From a virus, in IMG/VR virus record IMGVR_UViG_3300030329_000604, positions 1-29,402 of that record: a stretch of DNA of 29,402 bases; one strand, written 5' to 3'. Shown here one piece after another: positions 5,752 to 13,053 of this stretch (position 1 is its first letter; each line of letters opens with the position of its first letter). Both the position numbers and the translations under genes were made by a program. The notes below the pieces were generated by a model. That model was not told the DNA's origin and ran no database searches. It worked only from the letters and a program-made list of their open reading frames with translations.

Positions 5752-6128
5752 TTGTTTCTAACTTTTTCAATACTTCGCCCACCAAAGTAAGCACCAATCA
5801 CCGTTATAAGTGTTAATTGTAACAAGTCTATCCAATTACTTTTAACTTCAAAATTAATTGCACCTGCTTCAATAAAAATTAGTAGCACAGTAGATACCAC
5901 TAAAAAAGCTAATGTCAAAGGTCTTATGTTTGCAGGTAACCAACCTGCTTTAGCATCTGCTTCCCATCTTCTTGTAATTTGTTCTTCTGCATTTGCTTTA
6001 GCTTGTAAGAATACCTGTTCAAATTTAATCTTTAATTCTTCACGTTCTTCCTTAGTAGTAACAACATTATCAACAAGATTATTAACATCAAGCGACATAT
6101 TTCCAAATAGTTTAGTTAAGAATTTCAT
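5748..6128 (-). CDS. Holin, 3TM-type
   Basis: 126 aa. The cytoplasmic N-terminal half is charged and helical, then the signature RRWEADAKAGWLPANIRPLTL leads into the membrane domain with segments near 68-90 and 98-119, ending in a basic tail (EKVRNK). This matches the GTA/3TM holin family, which accumulates in the inner membrane and opens it so the endolysin can reach the cell wall. The ATG overlaps the endolysin TGA as ATGA (6128-6125), a normal lysis-gene arrangement. Only two or three spans can be drawn, as in the family. Confidence 0.85.
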   Translation of the reverse strand: MKFLTKLFGNMSLDVNNLVDNVVTTKEEREELKIKFEQVFLQAKANAEEQITRRWEADAKAGWLPANIRPLTLAFLVVSTVLLIFIEAGAINFEVKSNWIDLLQLTLITVIGAYFGGRSIEKVRNK

Positions 6129-6619
6129 AATGAATTGTATTTAATTAGTGGTCTATATTTTGTTTTATTATTTTCATCTTTATAAGCTATAAGCACTTCA
6201 CGTCTATTATCAGTAACTTTCCAACTTAAATGCACCCAATCAGGGTGCGTAGGATCAATGTATTCTGTAGCATTTCCAAACTCTAATATACATTGGTCAA
6301 AGTCTAAATCTAAATCTACAAGCGTTTTATAGATTTTAATGTTATCCATTTTGCCACGCTTAAAGTATTGCAGGTCTACTGCTTCATATCTACAATGTTG
6401 TGAGTTGCTACTTGATCCAATAGCTTTAGATAAATTAGGGCTTCTGTAACCGCTTGTAATTCTCAAAGGTCCTAATCGTTCCCGAATGGTCTGGAGAAAA
6501 GCAGCCAGAAGCCTTAACTTGATAATGCCTTCTTTTGTAGGCGTATTATTTATATTTAAGCGTAATGCGGTTGCACTTTTTGTGAACTCATTAAGCGTAA
6601 AATTTTTCGATAATCTCAT
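6125..6619 (-). CDS. Endolysin, M15 peptidase family (D-Ala-type peptidase)
   Basis: 164 aa, typical for a single-domain phage M15_3 peptidase. SGYRS is at 56-60, the zinc ligands are H75 and D82 (SQHCRYEAVD) and H130 (WVHLS); family members cleave peptide bonds in peptidoglycan. The usual small residue in SQHxxGxAxD is replaced by Y78 here. No signal peptide is present, so release depends on the holin downstream. The ATG overlaps the stop of the thioredoxin-fold gene as ATGA. Together with the holin it forms the core lysis cassette. Confidence 0.9.
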   Translation of the reverse strand: MRLSKNFTLNEFTKSATALRLNINNTPTKEGIIKLRLLAAFLQTIRERLGPLRITSGYRSPNLSKAIGSSSNSQHCRYEAVDLQYFKRGKMDNIKIYKTLVDLDLDFDQCILEFGNATEYIDPTHPDWVHLSWKVTDNRREVLIAYKDENNKTKYRPLIKYNSL

Positions 6620-6951
6620 TCAAATTTAGTTAAATAAATAGAATCTATTTCTTTTTGTATGTCTTTTTTTGTAATATCTAACTGCATCAATATATTTCCC
6701 TCAAATCTTATTACTTCCTGCTGCTCATCAAATACAATAATAGTAGGCACAGATTTTATCTTGTGTTTGTCTTTCATATCAAGATTGTGGCATATTACAA
6801 CATCTGTTTTTTTACAATCTTTTAAAACTGATATGTCAAAGTTATTATCACTATTCCAATCGCTATTAAAATGAATTACCGATACTTGCCCAAAGCAACT
6901 ACCAATACAAAAGAAAAACAAACCTAAAAATATATATGGAAAATACTTCAT
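6616..6951 (-). CDS. Secreted thioredoxin-fold protein lacking the CxxC motif
   Basis: 111 aa. A signal sequence covers residues 1-21 (hydrophobic IFLGLFFFCIGSC); IGSC (16-19) could serve as a lipobox, or cleavage could follow CFG before Q22. The mature part starts like a thioredoxin (VIHFNSDW, 25-32) and keeps the cis-proline loop (KSVPTIIVF, 66-74), but the redox CxxC is absent, so disulfide exchange is unlikely. It sits directly upstream of the endolysin by an ATGA overlap, which suggests a role in the envelope at lysis or during infection. If lipidated it could be an outer-membrane lipoprotein acting as an o-spanin substitute; that is a guess. Confidence 0.65.
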   Translation of the reverse strand: MKYFPYIFLGLFFFCIGSCFGQVSVIHFNSDWNSDNNFDISVLKDCKKTDVVICHNLDMKDKHKIKSVPTIIVFDEQQEVIRFEGNILMQLDITKKDIQKEIDSIYLTKFE

Positions 6952-6953
6952 AT

Positions 6954-7232
6954 CTATTTGTTTAAGTTGTATAATCTGTTGTCAATAGTGTTTAATTTAG
7001 TTTCTATTGCATCTAGTTTTTTGCTATTGCCCATAATCGTTGTGCGGATTAGTTCATCTTTTAATTCATATTCTGTTGAACTTACCCAATTACCTTGTTC
7101 TAACGCTTTTTTATTTTCGTCAATATCAGCTTTTAAAGTAAAGTATGTACTTGATACTGATACTGCCATAGCAACTACAATGCCAATAGTCTTTAAGTCT
7201 AAAGTAAATTCTGATTTTTCTGTTATCTTCAT
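6954..7232 (-). CDS. Membrane-anchored coiled-coil protein in the lysis region
   Basis: 92 aa. One membrane segment at about 14-33 (TIGIVVAMAVSVSSTYFTL) follows a short charged N-terminus; the remainder is charged and helical with heptads, ending NRLYNLNK. A single anchor with a long coiled coil outside the inner membrane is the layout of an i-spanin and also of several XhlA-type lysis accessory proteins. The neighbours (secreted protein, endolysin, holin downstream; micropeptide and outer-membrane-like protein upstream) fit a role in lysis. No sequence family recognised. Confidence 0.6.
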   Translation of the reverse strand: MKITEKSEFTLDLKTIGIVVAMAVSVSSTYFTLKADIDENKKALEQGNWVSSTEYELKDELIRTTIMGNSKKLDAIETKLNTIDNRLYNLNK

Positions 7233-7312
7233 TTGTCACATTTATTACAGCAATTAATACAAAAATTGCCAAAGGTTAAAAATTTAATGATTCTGCAAAT
7301 TAATTTTTTCAT
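7229..7312 (-). CDS. Cys-rich micropeptide, 27 aa
   Basis: A frame too short for ordinary gene calling exactly bridges its neighbours: ATG at 7312-7310 overlaps the stop of the barrel-like gene and TGA at 7231-7229 overlaps the ATG of the coiled-coil gene (both ATGA). The peptide is basic with five Cys (C6, C18, C21, C22, C25). The end, NFCINCCNKCDK, gives CxxCCxxC, suited to bind zinc or another metal. The double coupling and strong Cys clustering make it likely to be real. Function unknown. Confidence 0.65.
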   Translation of the reverse strand: MKKLICRIIKFLTFGNFCINCCNKCDK

Positions 7313-8331
7313 AATATAATATAATTTATTCCGAAGTTAATTGTATGATTTTCTCTACCAAAATAGCTAAGGTATTCCACCTGCGAATATAATGATAGTG
7401 TTTTTGTTATTTTTAAATTTCCTATAATGCCATAGTCATAATCATTTGTGGTTGATCCATATTCTGTTAGCTTGTGATTTATAAAGAAATAATTACCATA
7501 AGCTAAGACAAAGAAGTTGTCTAAATGTAAATAATAAGATAAACCGACAACGCCAGATAATGTGTTTTGATTGCCTAATTCAGATAGTATTCTTCTATTA
7601 TAATCAACAGGGATTAATCCATAGTGTTGTAAGAATTGTGCAGTATTTTGTGCTATTACTTGACCATCTAAAATCCATCTATAGAATGATTGTTCTAGTC
7701 TGTCTAAATAGCCATTTCCATTAGCATCTATAAAATAGAATTCCTTTACATACCCTAATTCTGTAGCTACTGCTTCAAAATCATCTGCATTTGGAAAATC
7801 GTTTCTAAAAGGATTTAGGTTATATATAGGGTGATTCCTAACTACACCGCCTAAAGACGCTCTAAAACGCTTAAAATCACGCTTAAAACGAAACTCTATT
7901 GCGTTAAAACTTAAATCAATATAACCATTGTTAGAAAATTGTATCTTTGATATTGTATGGTTGCCTACATATCTTAACCAAATATCGTGTGATTTATATT
8001 CACGCCCTCGGTTTTTTATCTGCTCATATTGTAATAGGTATTCAAATTTATCTACAGGTGATCTATGTATTGATGCGTTCTTTTCGTTGCCATCATAGTA
8101 GAATTTAGGTTTACGTTCAAACTTAAATCGTGATAATTTCTTAACACCAACAAAGTACCTATAATTAGCACCTTCATCAATAGTAGTTTCTATTAATTGA
8201 TTGTCTATATACTGATAAGATTCTTGTGCAGTCATCATAGCACTTGAATTTCCACCTGCATAGATAGTGGCATATTTATAAAATTGACCACTACAGAAAA
8301 ATGGTAATAATAGAAATATATATTTTATCAT
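7309..8331 (-). CDS. Secreted protein, outer-membrane beta-barrel-like, with an EF-hand loop
   Basis: 340 aa. A signal peptide (KYIFLLLPFFCSG, cleavage likely before Q16) is followed by a mature region of alternating polar/aromatic strands ending in strand-like NHTINFGINYIIL, a pattern typical of outer-membrane barrels of Bacteroidetes. Residues 202-213 (DANGNGYLDRLE) fit a canonical 12-residue EF-hand calcium loop, with D1, N3, N5, G6, L8 and E12 all in place. It is encoded between virion genes and the lysis genes. It could change the host surface (superinfection exclusion), weaken the outer membrane at lysis, or be a virion component. Topology is predicted by eye only. Confidence 0.65.
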   Translation of the reverse strand: MIKYIFLLLPFFCSGQFYKYATIYAGGNSSAMMTAQESYQYIDNQLIETTIDEGANYRYFVGVKKLSRFKFERKPKFYYDGNEKNASIHRSPVDKFEYLLQYEQIKNRGREYKSHDIWLRYVGNHTISKIQFSNNGYIDLSFNAIEFRFKRDFKRFRASLGGVVRNHPIYNLNPFRNDFPNADDFEAVATELGYVKEFYFIDANGNGYLDRLEQSFYRWILDGQVIAQNTAQFLQHYGLIPVDYNRRILSELGNQNTLSGVVGLSYYLHLDNFFVLAYGNYFFINHKLTEYGSTTNDYDYGIIGNLKITKTLSLYSQVEYLSYFGRENHTINFGINYIIL

Positions 8332-8864
8332 AAAACTTTAGTGTAAGCGTATGTAACATAAATATCACAAGACCAACCACCTAAAAAACCTGCACTACTT
8401 GCCCAACAAATAAAAGGTGTGTTAATTATAGAAGTATTTTTAACAGGTGTTCGTGGTGCACCTTGAGCATGAACCACGTATGTACAATCAGTTGATTCAG
8501 AACTCATAATTCTGTCTACTTTTCCCCAATAGTCAGTATCTACTGTGCTATCAAAACCAAATAATAACCCATTATTAGATGCTTCTGTTGCTGCTGCGTA
8601 TGTGCATAAAACAGTTACATTATATATTGTGGGCATATAACCACTCAATGCACCTATCAATGTTTTTGGTGTGTTTTCTAAATCTAAAACTTCTGCGTTA
8701 GATAATGAGAATTTATCTGTTTGAATAACAAATTTTGAATCAATAGATTTTGATGTACCTGCACTACTGCCTGTAGTGTCGTTTACATCGACAACCATAT
8801 ACAGGTCGCCACTACCTGTCTGCTCTGCTAATGCTGTTTTGTCTGTTAGTCTTTGTCCTGCCAT
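8328..8864 (-). CDS. Virion-associated or tail-fibre-like protein
   Basis: 178 aa. The start, MAGQRLTDKTALAEQTGSGD followed by YMVVDVNDTTGSSAGTSKSI, is the pattern seen at the N-terminus of many phage fibre or trailer-type virion proteins (a short attachment segment ending in GT-(T/S)K-(K/S)I). The remainder is Ser/Thr/Gly-rich and predicted beta, ending TYAYTKVL. It lies between the head-tail connector and the barrel-like protein, with ATGA coupling downstream. No enzyme domain seen. It could carry host-recognition function, but this is inferred from composition and N-terminal pattern. Confidence 0.55.
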   Translation of the reverse strand: MAGQRLTDKTALAEQTGSGDLYMVVDVNDTTGSSAGTSKSIDSKFVIQTDKFSLSNAEVLDLENTPKTLIGALSGYMPTIYNVTVLCTYAAATEASNNGLLFGFDSTVDTDYWGKVDRIMSSESTDCTYVVHAQGAPRTPVKNTSIINTPFICWASSAGFLGGWSCDIYVTYAYTKVL

Positions 8865-8946
8865 TGTTTAATTTTTTAATATAATTTTTTAGCTTTTTAA
8901 AGTTTTCCAAACTGCTTGGATATTTTCTGTGTTCTTTAGCAGCCAT
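8812..8946 (-). CDS. Doubtful 44-aa basic ORF in the connector-fibre gap
   Basis: ATG at 8946-8944 inside the end of the connector gene opens a Lys/Asn-rich basic frame (KNYIKKLNNGRTKTNRQ) ending TAG at 8812, overlapping the next gene by 53 bases. It would fill an otherwise 71-base gap. The large overlap with a clearly coding gene argues against the 3' part being selected, so it is a low-confidence call. Confidence 0.25.
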   Translation of the reverse strand: MAAKEHRKYPSSLENFKKLKNYIKKLNNGRTKTNRQNSISRADR

Positions 8947-9523
8947 ATATAGTAATATCTGCACCTTGTAAGAAACTCTTTAATTTATTGCTTCTTGGTG
9001 CGTTAATATCTAAATTCATTCCTGCATAATAGTTTCTTGTTGTAGGTGATAATTCTCCTGCATCATTGTTACTAGCATATTCAGGAAATGCTGCACTTCC
9101 TTTATCAATTAAGTAATCTATCATTCTTTGTCGGTAAAATTCTGCTGCATCTTTTGCCCTATCCATTAGCGGTTTTATATCTTCATAACTTGCACTACTT
9201 GATTGGTCTGTAGCACCCATAACAACGATGGCGTTATTTACAAACCTTAACCGCATAAAAGGTGCAAGTTCTGTAAAAGCGAACTGCACTAATGCTTTCT
9301 GTAAATAATCTTCTACAAGCGTTTTGTAATCACCTGATAATGTTCCACCTTGTATGTCTGATTTTAGTTTAGTATCTAAATCAGTTCCTAGAATTGGCAG
9401 AATGTACATATCCTGTGCCAATAATATATAAGGCATAATAAGGTTATCATCTACTGATCCACCTAATGCAGTATCTTTTTTTAGTCTTGTTGCTGATATA
9501 TATAATGTATGTTGTATTGCCAT
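8936..9523 (-). CDS. Head-tail connector-like protein (DUF6712-like)
   Basis: 195 aa. The helical layout with VDDNLIMPYILLAQDMYILP and the PFMRLRF turn matches connector-type proteins of Bacteroidetes phages (DUF6712), which sit below the portal and join head to tail. It directly follows the portal gene with 8 bases between. Length and position both fit. The C-terminal INAPRSNKLKSFLQGA stretch is consistent with that family as I recall it. Confidence 0.65.
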   Translation of the reverse strand: MAIQHTLYISATRLKKDTALGGSVDDNLIMPYILLAQDMYILPILGTDLDTKLKSDIQGGTLSGDYKTLVEDYLQKALVQFAFTELAPFMRLRFVNNAIVVMGATDQSSSASYEDIKPLMDRAKDAAEFYRQRMIDYLIDKGSAAFPEYASNNDAGELSPTTRNYYAGMNLDINAPRSNKLKSFLQGADITIYGC

Positions 9524-9531
9524 AGTTTATT

Positions 9532-11682
9532 TTATTTTACTCCTGGATAATGTCCTTGATTTGGCATATTTTCAGGTGCTATTACTGCATCTTTTATTCC
9601 TCTTGGTTTTGGTGTGTATGTTTTAGGTATGCTATCTACTTTTTTATAGTCATCTAAACTTTGTCCTTCTTTTAATTCAGTTCCTTCTTTAAGTCTATAT
9701 AAAATCACCTTCCAGGCATGGCGGCAGTAAACCCCGCCTTTAAAACGAAATAAATCATAAGGTCTGCCCTTGTGTCCTAATTGTCTATTTACACCCTCTC
9801 TACTTGCTTTGTCAATATCTTCTATTCTATAAACAAAACCTGCTCTTGATAATTGCATCATATTCTTGCAAAATGTTCTTGTAGATTTGCTTGGCTTTCT
9901 ACTTTTTTTGATATACTTAAAACGTACTCTATAATATGATTTATCTAAATAACTAAAAGAATCTTCTTTGCTTCTTATTTCATCTGCAAACTTTTCTATG
10001 TCTTTTGGTTCTATTAAACTATCCGCCCAATCATCGTAGTCTTCTACATAGTCTTGCTCATCTACAATTTCCCATTTTTCTTTATCAATCTTTTCACCTT
10101 TTAAATTATCTAATAATTCACTAAATTGGTCATCTGACAAATCATCTCTGACACCTTCTATTTCTTTAACTTTTTTTTTTGCCCAAGATTGTCCTGCATC
10201 ACCACCCCATAATGCCCAAGCTATTCTACCTGCACTTGGAAAGCCATCTTCACCTATTTCAAAACCTTCTGCTTTTTTATCAACTTCGTGTCTTGCAAAA
10301 AAGCTATTTATTCTTTTAATCGTGTCAAACGATAGATTGTCACCATTCTTAATGTTCGTGGCACGAGCAACTGCAACCTGTGTTCCACCTCTACCATATT
10401 CTCTACGCCATTCTAAACCTTTTTTAGCTTCTTCTATCATTCCTTTCGTAGGTTTAGTATCTATATCTTGTAAGTCTTTAAATTCTTGCTTTAAATTATC
10501 AGTATCTATATCTTCATTTGTAACACCTTCTTTTTCTTGATCTTCTTCTGATTGTGTTTCGGTAACTTCTAAATCAATAAAATCAGCAGGTTTAAGCGTT
10601 TTAAAGTACAAATCAAGGTTTATATCATTAACTCTAAATATCTTGTCTAAACCTTTTAAAAGCGTATTTTGAAATGGTACTATGACAGTATTATTAAATA
10701 AGCTAAACGCATCACGCAGTTCATCTGCATTATTACCTAATCCACCACCCTCTGCTCGTATTCCAAATAGTATTGGTGATGTAACTCTATGCCCTGCCAA
10801 AATTTGATTTACTGCCTGTTTGCTCATACCTTCCCAAGCACTTTGAGCATCATTCATTTGTATAGGTTCTATTGTAGGTGCAGTTTCTTTACCATCACTA
10901 AATGTGATGAGTATTTTTCCTGCGTTTCCTGATCCTGCAAATTTTTGATTTAGTTGTCTTTCTATTGTTCTTCTTTCTTCTTCTGTTGGAACACCTTGAT
11001 TGAACGAGCAGTGCATCGAAGGTGTCATTCCTGATGTGATATTAGATAAATGAAATTGAGCAATCTCTAATTCCATTTGAATCCAATCTGTAGCTGCAAC
11101 ATAATCAGGTGCAAATCCATAGAATAAAGCAGGGTTCTTATCTCTAATCATTAAGATTTGACTTGCGTTGCTTCTGTCTTCTGTGGAAAATGCACTATAA
11201 GGTCTTGGCTTGTATTCACCTTTTTTTGCTTTTGACCAATCTGCACTATAATAATATGTCCTTATTTCGCCATCAATCATTTTACCTGATCTTATGTATT
11301 GAGCAGGTATATGTAATATCTTTGCAATCTTGCTTCTATCTCTTGACCATATAACATTAACGTAACACCCACCAAATAGCTTTAAGTCCATAGCTAGGTC
11401 TTTTAATACATCATCATCAGAATTGTGTAATAGTTCCGTTAAACGTAAATAAGATTCCTTAGTGTCTGTATTATCATCAACATTTGTAGCTGCTAACCCT
11501 TCACCATAAATCATAGCACCAATAGACTTAATTAATGCACCATTAATAGCACTACCTAAAAATAATTCTAATAAGTAATTAGGGTATAAATTATCTTCAC
11601 CAAAACTAATCCATTCGTTTCTAGGGTCTTCTACTAAATGAGGTATATTATAATGTGATAATTTTATTAAGTCTAAATTCAT
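9532..11682 (-). CDS. Portal protein with two extra C-terminal domains
   Basis: 716 aa, longer than usual portals (about 400-500 aa). Residues 1 to about 375 read as a portal: early HYNIPHLVED and FGEDNLYPNYLLELF, an IPAQYIR stretch and the long helix QMNDAQSAWEGMSKQAVNQI near 275-295; the portal forms the dodecameric DNA gate at the head vertex. After an acidic linker (380-410), residues 420-510 carry a domain (WRREYGRGGTQVAVARA, FFARHEVDKK, PSAGRIAWALWGGDAG) seen in many phage head proteins. Residues 583-665 hold a third segment (SKSTRTFCKNMMQLSRAGFVY) that resembles minor-head/MuF-type tails. It appears as a natural fusion of portal and minor head functions. Confidence 0.85.
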   Translation of the reverse strand: MNLDLIKLSHYNIPHLVEDPRNEWISFGEDNLYPNYLLELFLGSAINGALIKSIGAMIYGEGLAATNVDDNTDTKESYLRLTELLHNSDDDVLKDLAMDLKLFGGCYVNVIWSRDRSKIAKILHIPAQYIRSGKMIDGEIRTYYYSADWSKAKKGEYKPRPYSAFSTEDRSNASQILMIRDKNPALFYGFAPDYVAATDWIQMELEIAQFHLSNITSGMTPSMHCSFNQGVPTEEERRTIERQLNQKFAGSGNAGKILITFSDGKETAPTIEPIQMNDAQSAWEGMSKQAVNQILAGHRVTSPILFGIRAEGGGLGNNADELRDAFSLFNNTVIVPFQNTLLKGLDKIFRVNDINLDLYFKTLKPADFIDLEVTETQSEEDQEKEGVTNEDIDTDNLKQEFKDLQDIDTKPTKGMIEEAKKGLEWRREYGRGGTQVAVARATNIKNGDNLSFDTIKRINSFFARHEVDKKAEGFEIGEDGFPSAGRIAWALWGGDAGQSWAKKKVKEIEGVRDDLSDDQFSELLDNLKGEKIDKEKWEIVDEQDYVEDYDDWADSLIEPKDIEKFADEIRSKEDSFSYLDKSYYRVRFKYIKKSRKPSKSTRTFCKNMMQLSRAGFVYRIEDIDKASREGVNRQLGHKGRPYDLFRFKGGVYCRHAWKVILYRLKEGTELKEGQSLDDYKKVDSIPKTYTPKPRGIKDAVIAPENMPNQGHYPGVK

Positions 11683-11684
11683 AA

Positions 11685-12143
11685 TTAAAATGTTATATAA
11701 ACGCTTTCTGTATCAGAATCGTTTGTTGTATATTCACTATATTGGACAGGATTTGTAGCATCTGTATTGCCTGTTACATTGGCTAAACCTGTATAAACTA
11801 CATCTAACCCTGAAGGATCGTAGTTATCATTAGCAGTATTTTTATAAATTGTAACATCATAAAAACCTAAAGGAAAATTAGTAGTTCCAAATTTTACAAT
11901 TCCTGTTTCTAAATTTTCAGGTAATTGTCCTCTAGTAGATATTACTTGCATTTGAACATATCTGTCTTTATTTGTTTTTACGTTGCTTGATGATAAAGTT
12001 TTAGAGTATTTTGTAACCTGATTTGTTAAGGTTATCAATGACCTATACATTGTGTCAGGTGTAATTTTATCATAAACATTAAGATAAATGTCATTAGATA
12101 TAATTGCAGCACTAGCATCTTGAGGGCATTTAATCTGTAACAT
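11685..12143 (-). CDS. Hypothetical virion protein between tail-tube candidate and portal
   Basis: 152 aa, predicted mainly beta. No cysteine cluster, no membrane segment and no known motif, other than a GFYDVTIYKNTANDNYDPSG stretch that looks like a beta-sandwich edge. Its place within the head gene block and the 2-base gap before the portal argue for a head or neck component. Its start overlaps the end of a small lysine-rich gene by 14 bases. Function not assigned. Confidence 0.6.
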   Translation of the reverse strand: MLQIKCPQDASAAIISNDIYLNVYDKITPDTMYRSLITLTNQVTKYSKTLSSSNVKTNKDRYVQMQVISTRGQLPENLETGIVKFGTTNFPLGFYDVTIYKNTANDNYDPSGLDVVYTGLANVTGNTDATNPVQYSEYTTNDSDTESVYITF

Positions 12144-12297
12144 CTTTCTTTTTCTTCTTTGGTTTATCTTCTACAAATAAAGCACTTCTAACAGAATCGT
12201 TTAGTCCTGCTATTTGCTTTTGTGTTAAGTCATCTAATGGTACATTTAAAGAATCAATAGATTTTCCTTGCCATTCTTTTTTAAGTTTCCAAGCCAT
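12130..12297 (-). CDS. Small lysine-rich protein, 55 aa
   Basis: ATG at 12297-12295 and TAA at 12132-12130. It begins MAWKLKKEWQGKSI, has an LDDLTQKQIAGL helix and ends in a Lys run (EDKPKKKKKDV). The start lies 7-20 bases after an AT-rich leader that is also found before other structural genes. Small proteins of this kind with a basic tail occur in head modules of related phages; a role in head completion is plausible but unproven. Confidence 0.7.
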   Translation of the reverse strand: MAWKLKKEWQGKSIDSLNVPLDDLTQKQIAGLNDSVRSALFVEDKPKKKKKDVTD

Positions 12298-12341
12298 AGT
12301 GTTTTATTATAAATATAAATAATTATTATTTGTTTTTTAGT
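12298..12341 (-). promoter_or_regulatory. AT-rich leader with TATATTTAT element before the 55-aa gene
   Basis: Read on the minus strand, the gap contains TTTATATTTATAATAAAACACT just before the ATG, the same type of leader as at 14724-14762, 15764-15795 and 24535-24568. It lies downstream of an intrinsic terminator, so a new promoter is expected here. TATATTTA differs by one base from the Bacteroidetes -7 consensus TAnnTTTG. Confidence 0.4.
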
Positions 12342-12343
12342 GT

Positions 12344-12373
12344 ACAAAAAAAGGGGTAATAAAACCCCTTTCT
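12344..12373 (-). terminator. Intrinsic terminator after the 12394-12987 gene
   Basis: On the minus strand AAAGGGG (complement of 12365-12371) pairs with CCCCTTT (complement of 12350-12356) across an 8-base loop and is followed by a T run. It lies about 20 bases after the stop of the abundant-type structural gene. A Rho-independent terminator is clear from sequence. Confidence 0.85.
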
Positions 12374-12393
12374 TCTTTTAAATTGAGTAACGA

Positions 12394-12987
12394 TTAAGTT
12401 CCTGAAGTAATAGTTAAATTAGCCTCATCAGCTAATCCATCAAATGGATATTTATCAGTAGCAGCACCTGCACTTGCAGGAAGCTGAATTAAAGCGTTCT
12501 TTTCTTCTGCACCCCATTCTATAGTATAACCATTCATATCACCTTTTGCAGTTCCTGTAACTACTGTACCACCTGTTACATAGCAACCACCATCAATACC
12601 TAACAAAAATACATTGTCATTTGCATCTTGTACGAATATCTGTGATCTTGAATATGCCATTAACCTAAGTTCATTAGTCATATCGTGGTCAATCTTTTGA
12701 AGCGTTACACTAAGTGTTTGCTCAAAAAATGTAGTACCATTAGCATTATCAGAATTAATGTTTACTGTCAAACTTGACAAGTTCTGCACTAAATCATATT
12801 TAAATACTTCTACAGTACCACCACAACAAGACCAAGTAGCAAAACCCGCAGTAGTCATTTCAGTAGTATTTATAGTAGCTACTGCAGATACATTATTACT
12901 ATATGATTTAGCAATAAAGATTGCTTTTAGGCCACCTATGGTGTCCTTGCAGTCTATTAATCGTCCTCTTGTAATATCACAAGCCAT
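12394..12987 (-). CDS. Probable abundant structural protein, tail-tube or decoration candidate
   Basis: 197 aa. The start MACDITRGRLIDCKDTIGGLKAIF is a pattern I associate with a conserved structural protein of Bacteroidetes phages. Predicted mostly beta with several Thr/Gly-rich strands and the hydrophobic FLLGIDGGCYVTGGT centre. It follows the capsid gene and is bracketed by two intrinsic terminators, an arrangement used for proteins needed in many copies. That favours a major tail-tube or decoration protein, but I cannot choose between them by sequence. Confidence 0.6.
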   Translation of the reverse strand: MACDITRGRLIDCKDTIGGLKAIFIAKSYSNNVSAVATINTTEMTTAGFATWSCCGGTVEVFKYDLVQNLSSLTVNINSDNANGTTFFEQTLSVTLQKIDHDMTNELRLMAYSRSQIFVQDANDNVFLLGIDGGCYVTGGTVVTGTAKGDMNGYTIEWGAEEKNALIQLPASAGAATDKYPFDGLADEANLTITSGT

Positions 12988-13010
12988 ATCTTTTATTTAT
13001 TTAAAGGTTA

Positions 13011-13040
13011 ATAAAAGGCAGGTATATTTCAACCTGCCAT
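13011..13040 (-). terminator. Intrinsic terminator after the capsid gene
   Basis: GGCAGGT (13017-13023) and ACCTGCC (13032-13038) form a perfect 7-base stem with an 8-base loop; on the minus strand the hairpin is followed by TTTTATT. It lies 14 bases after the capsid stop. It would uncouple capsid mRNA from the genes after it. Confidence 0.85.
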
Positions 13041-13053
13041 TTTAAAGTATCTA

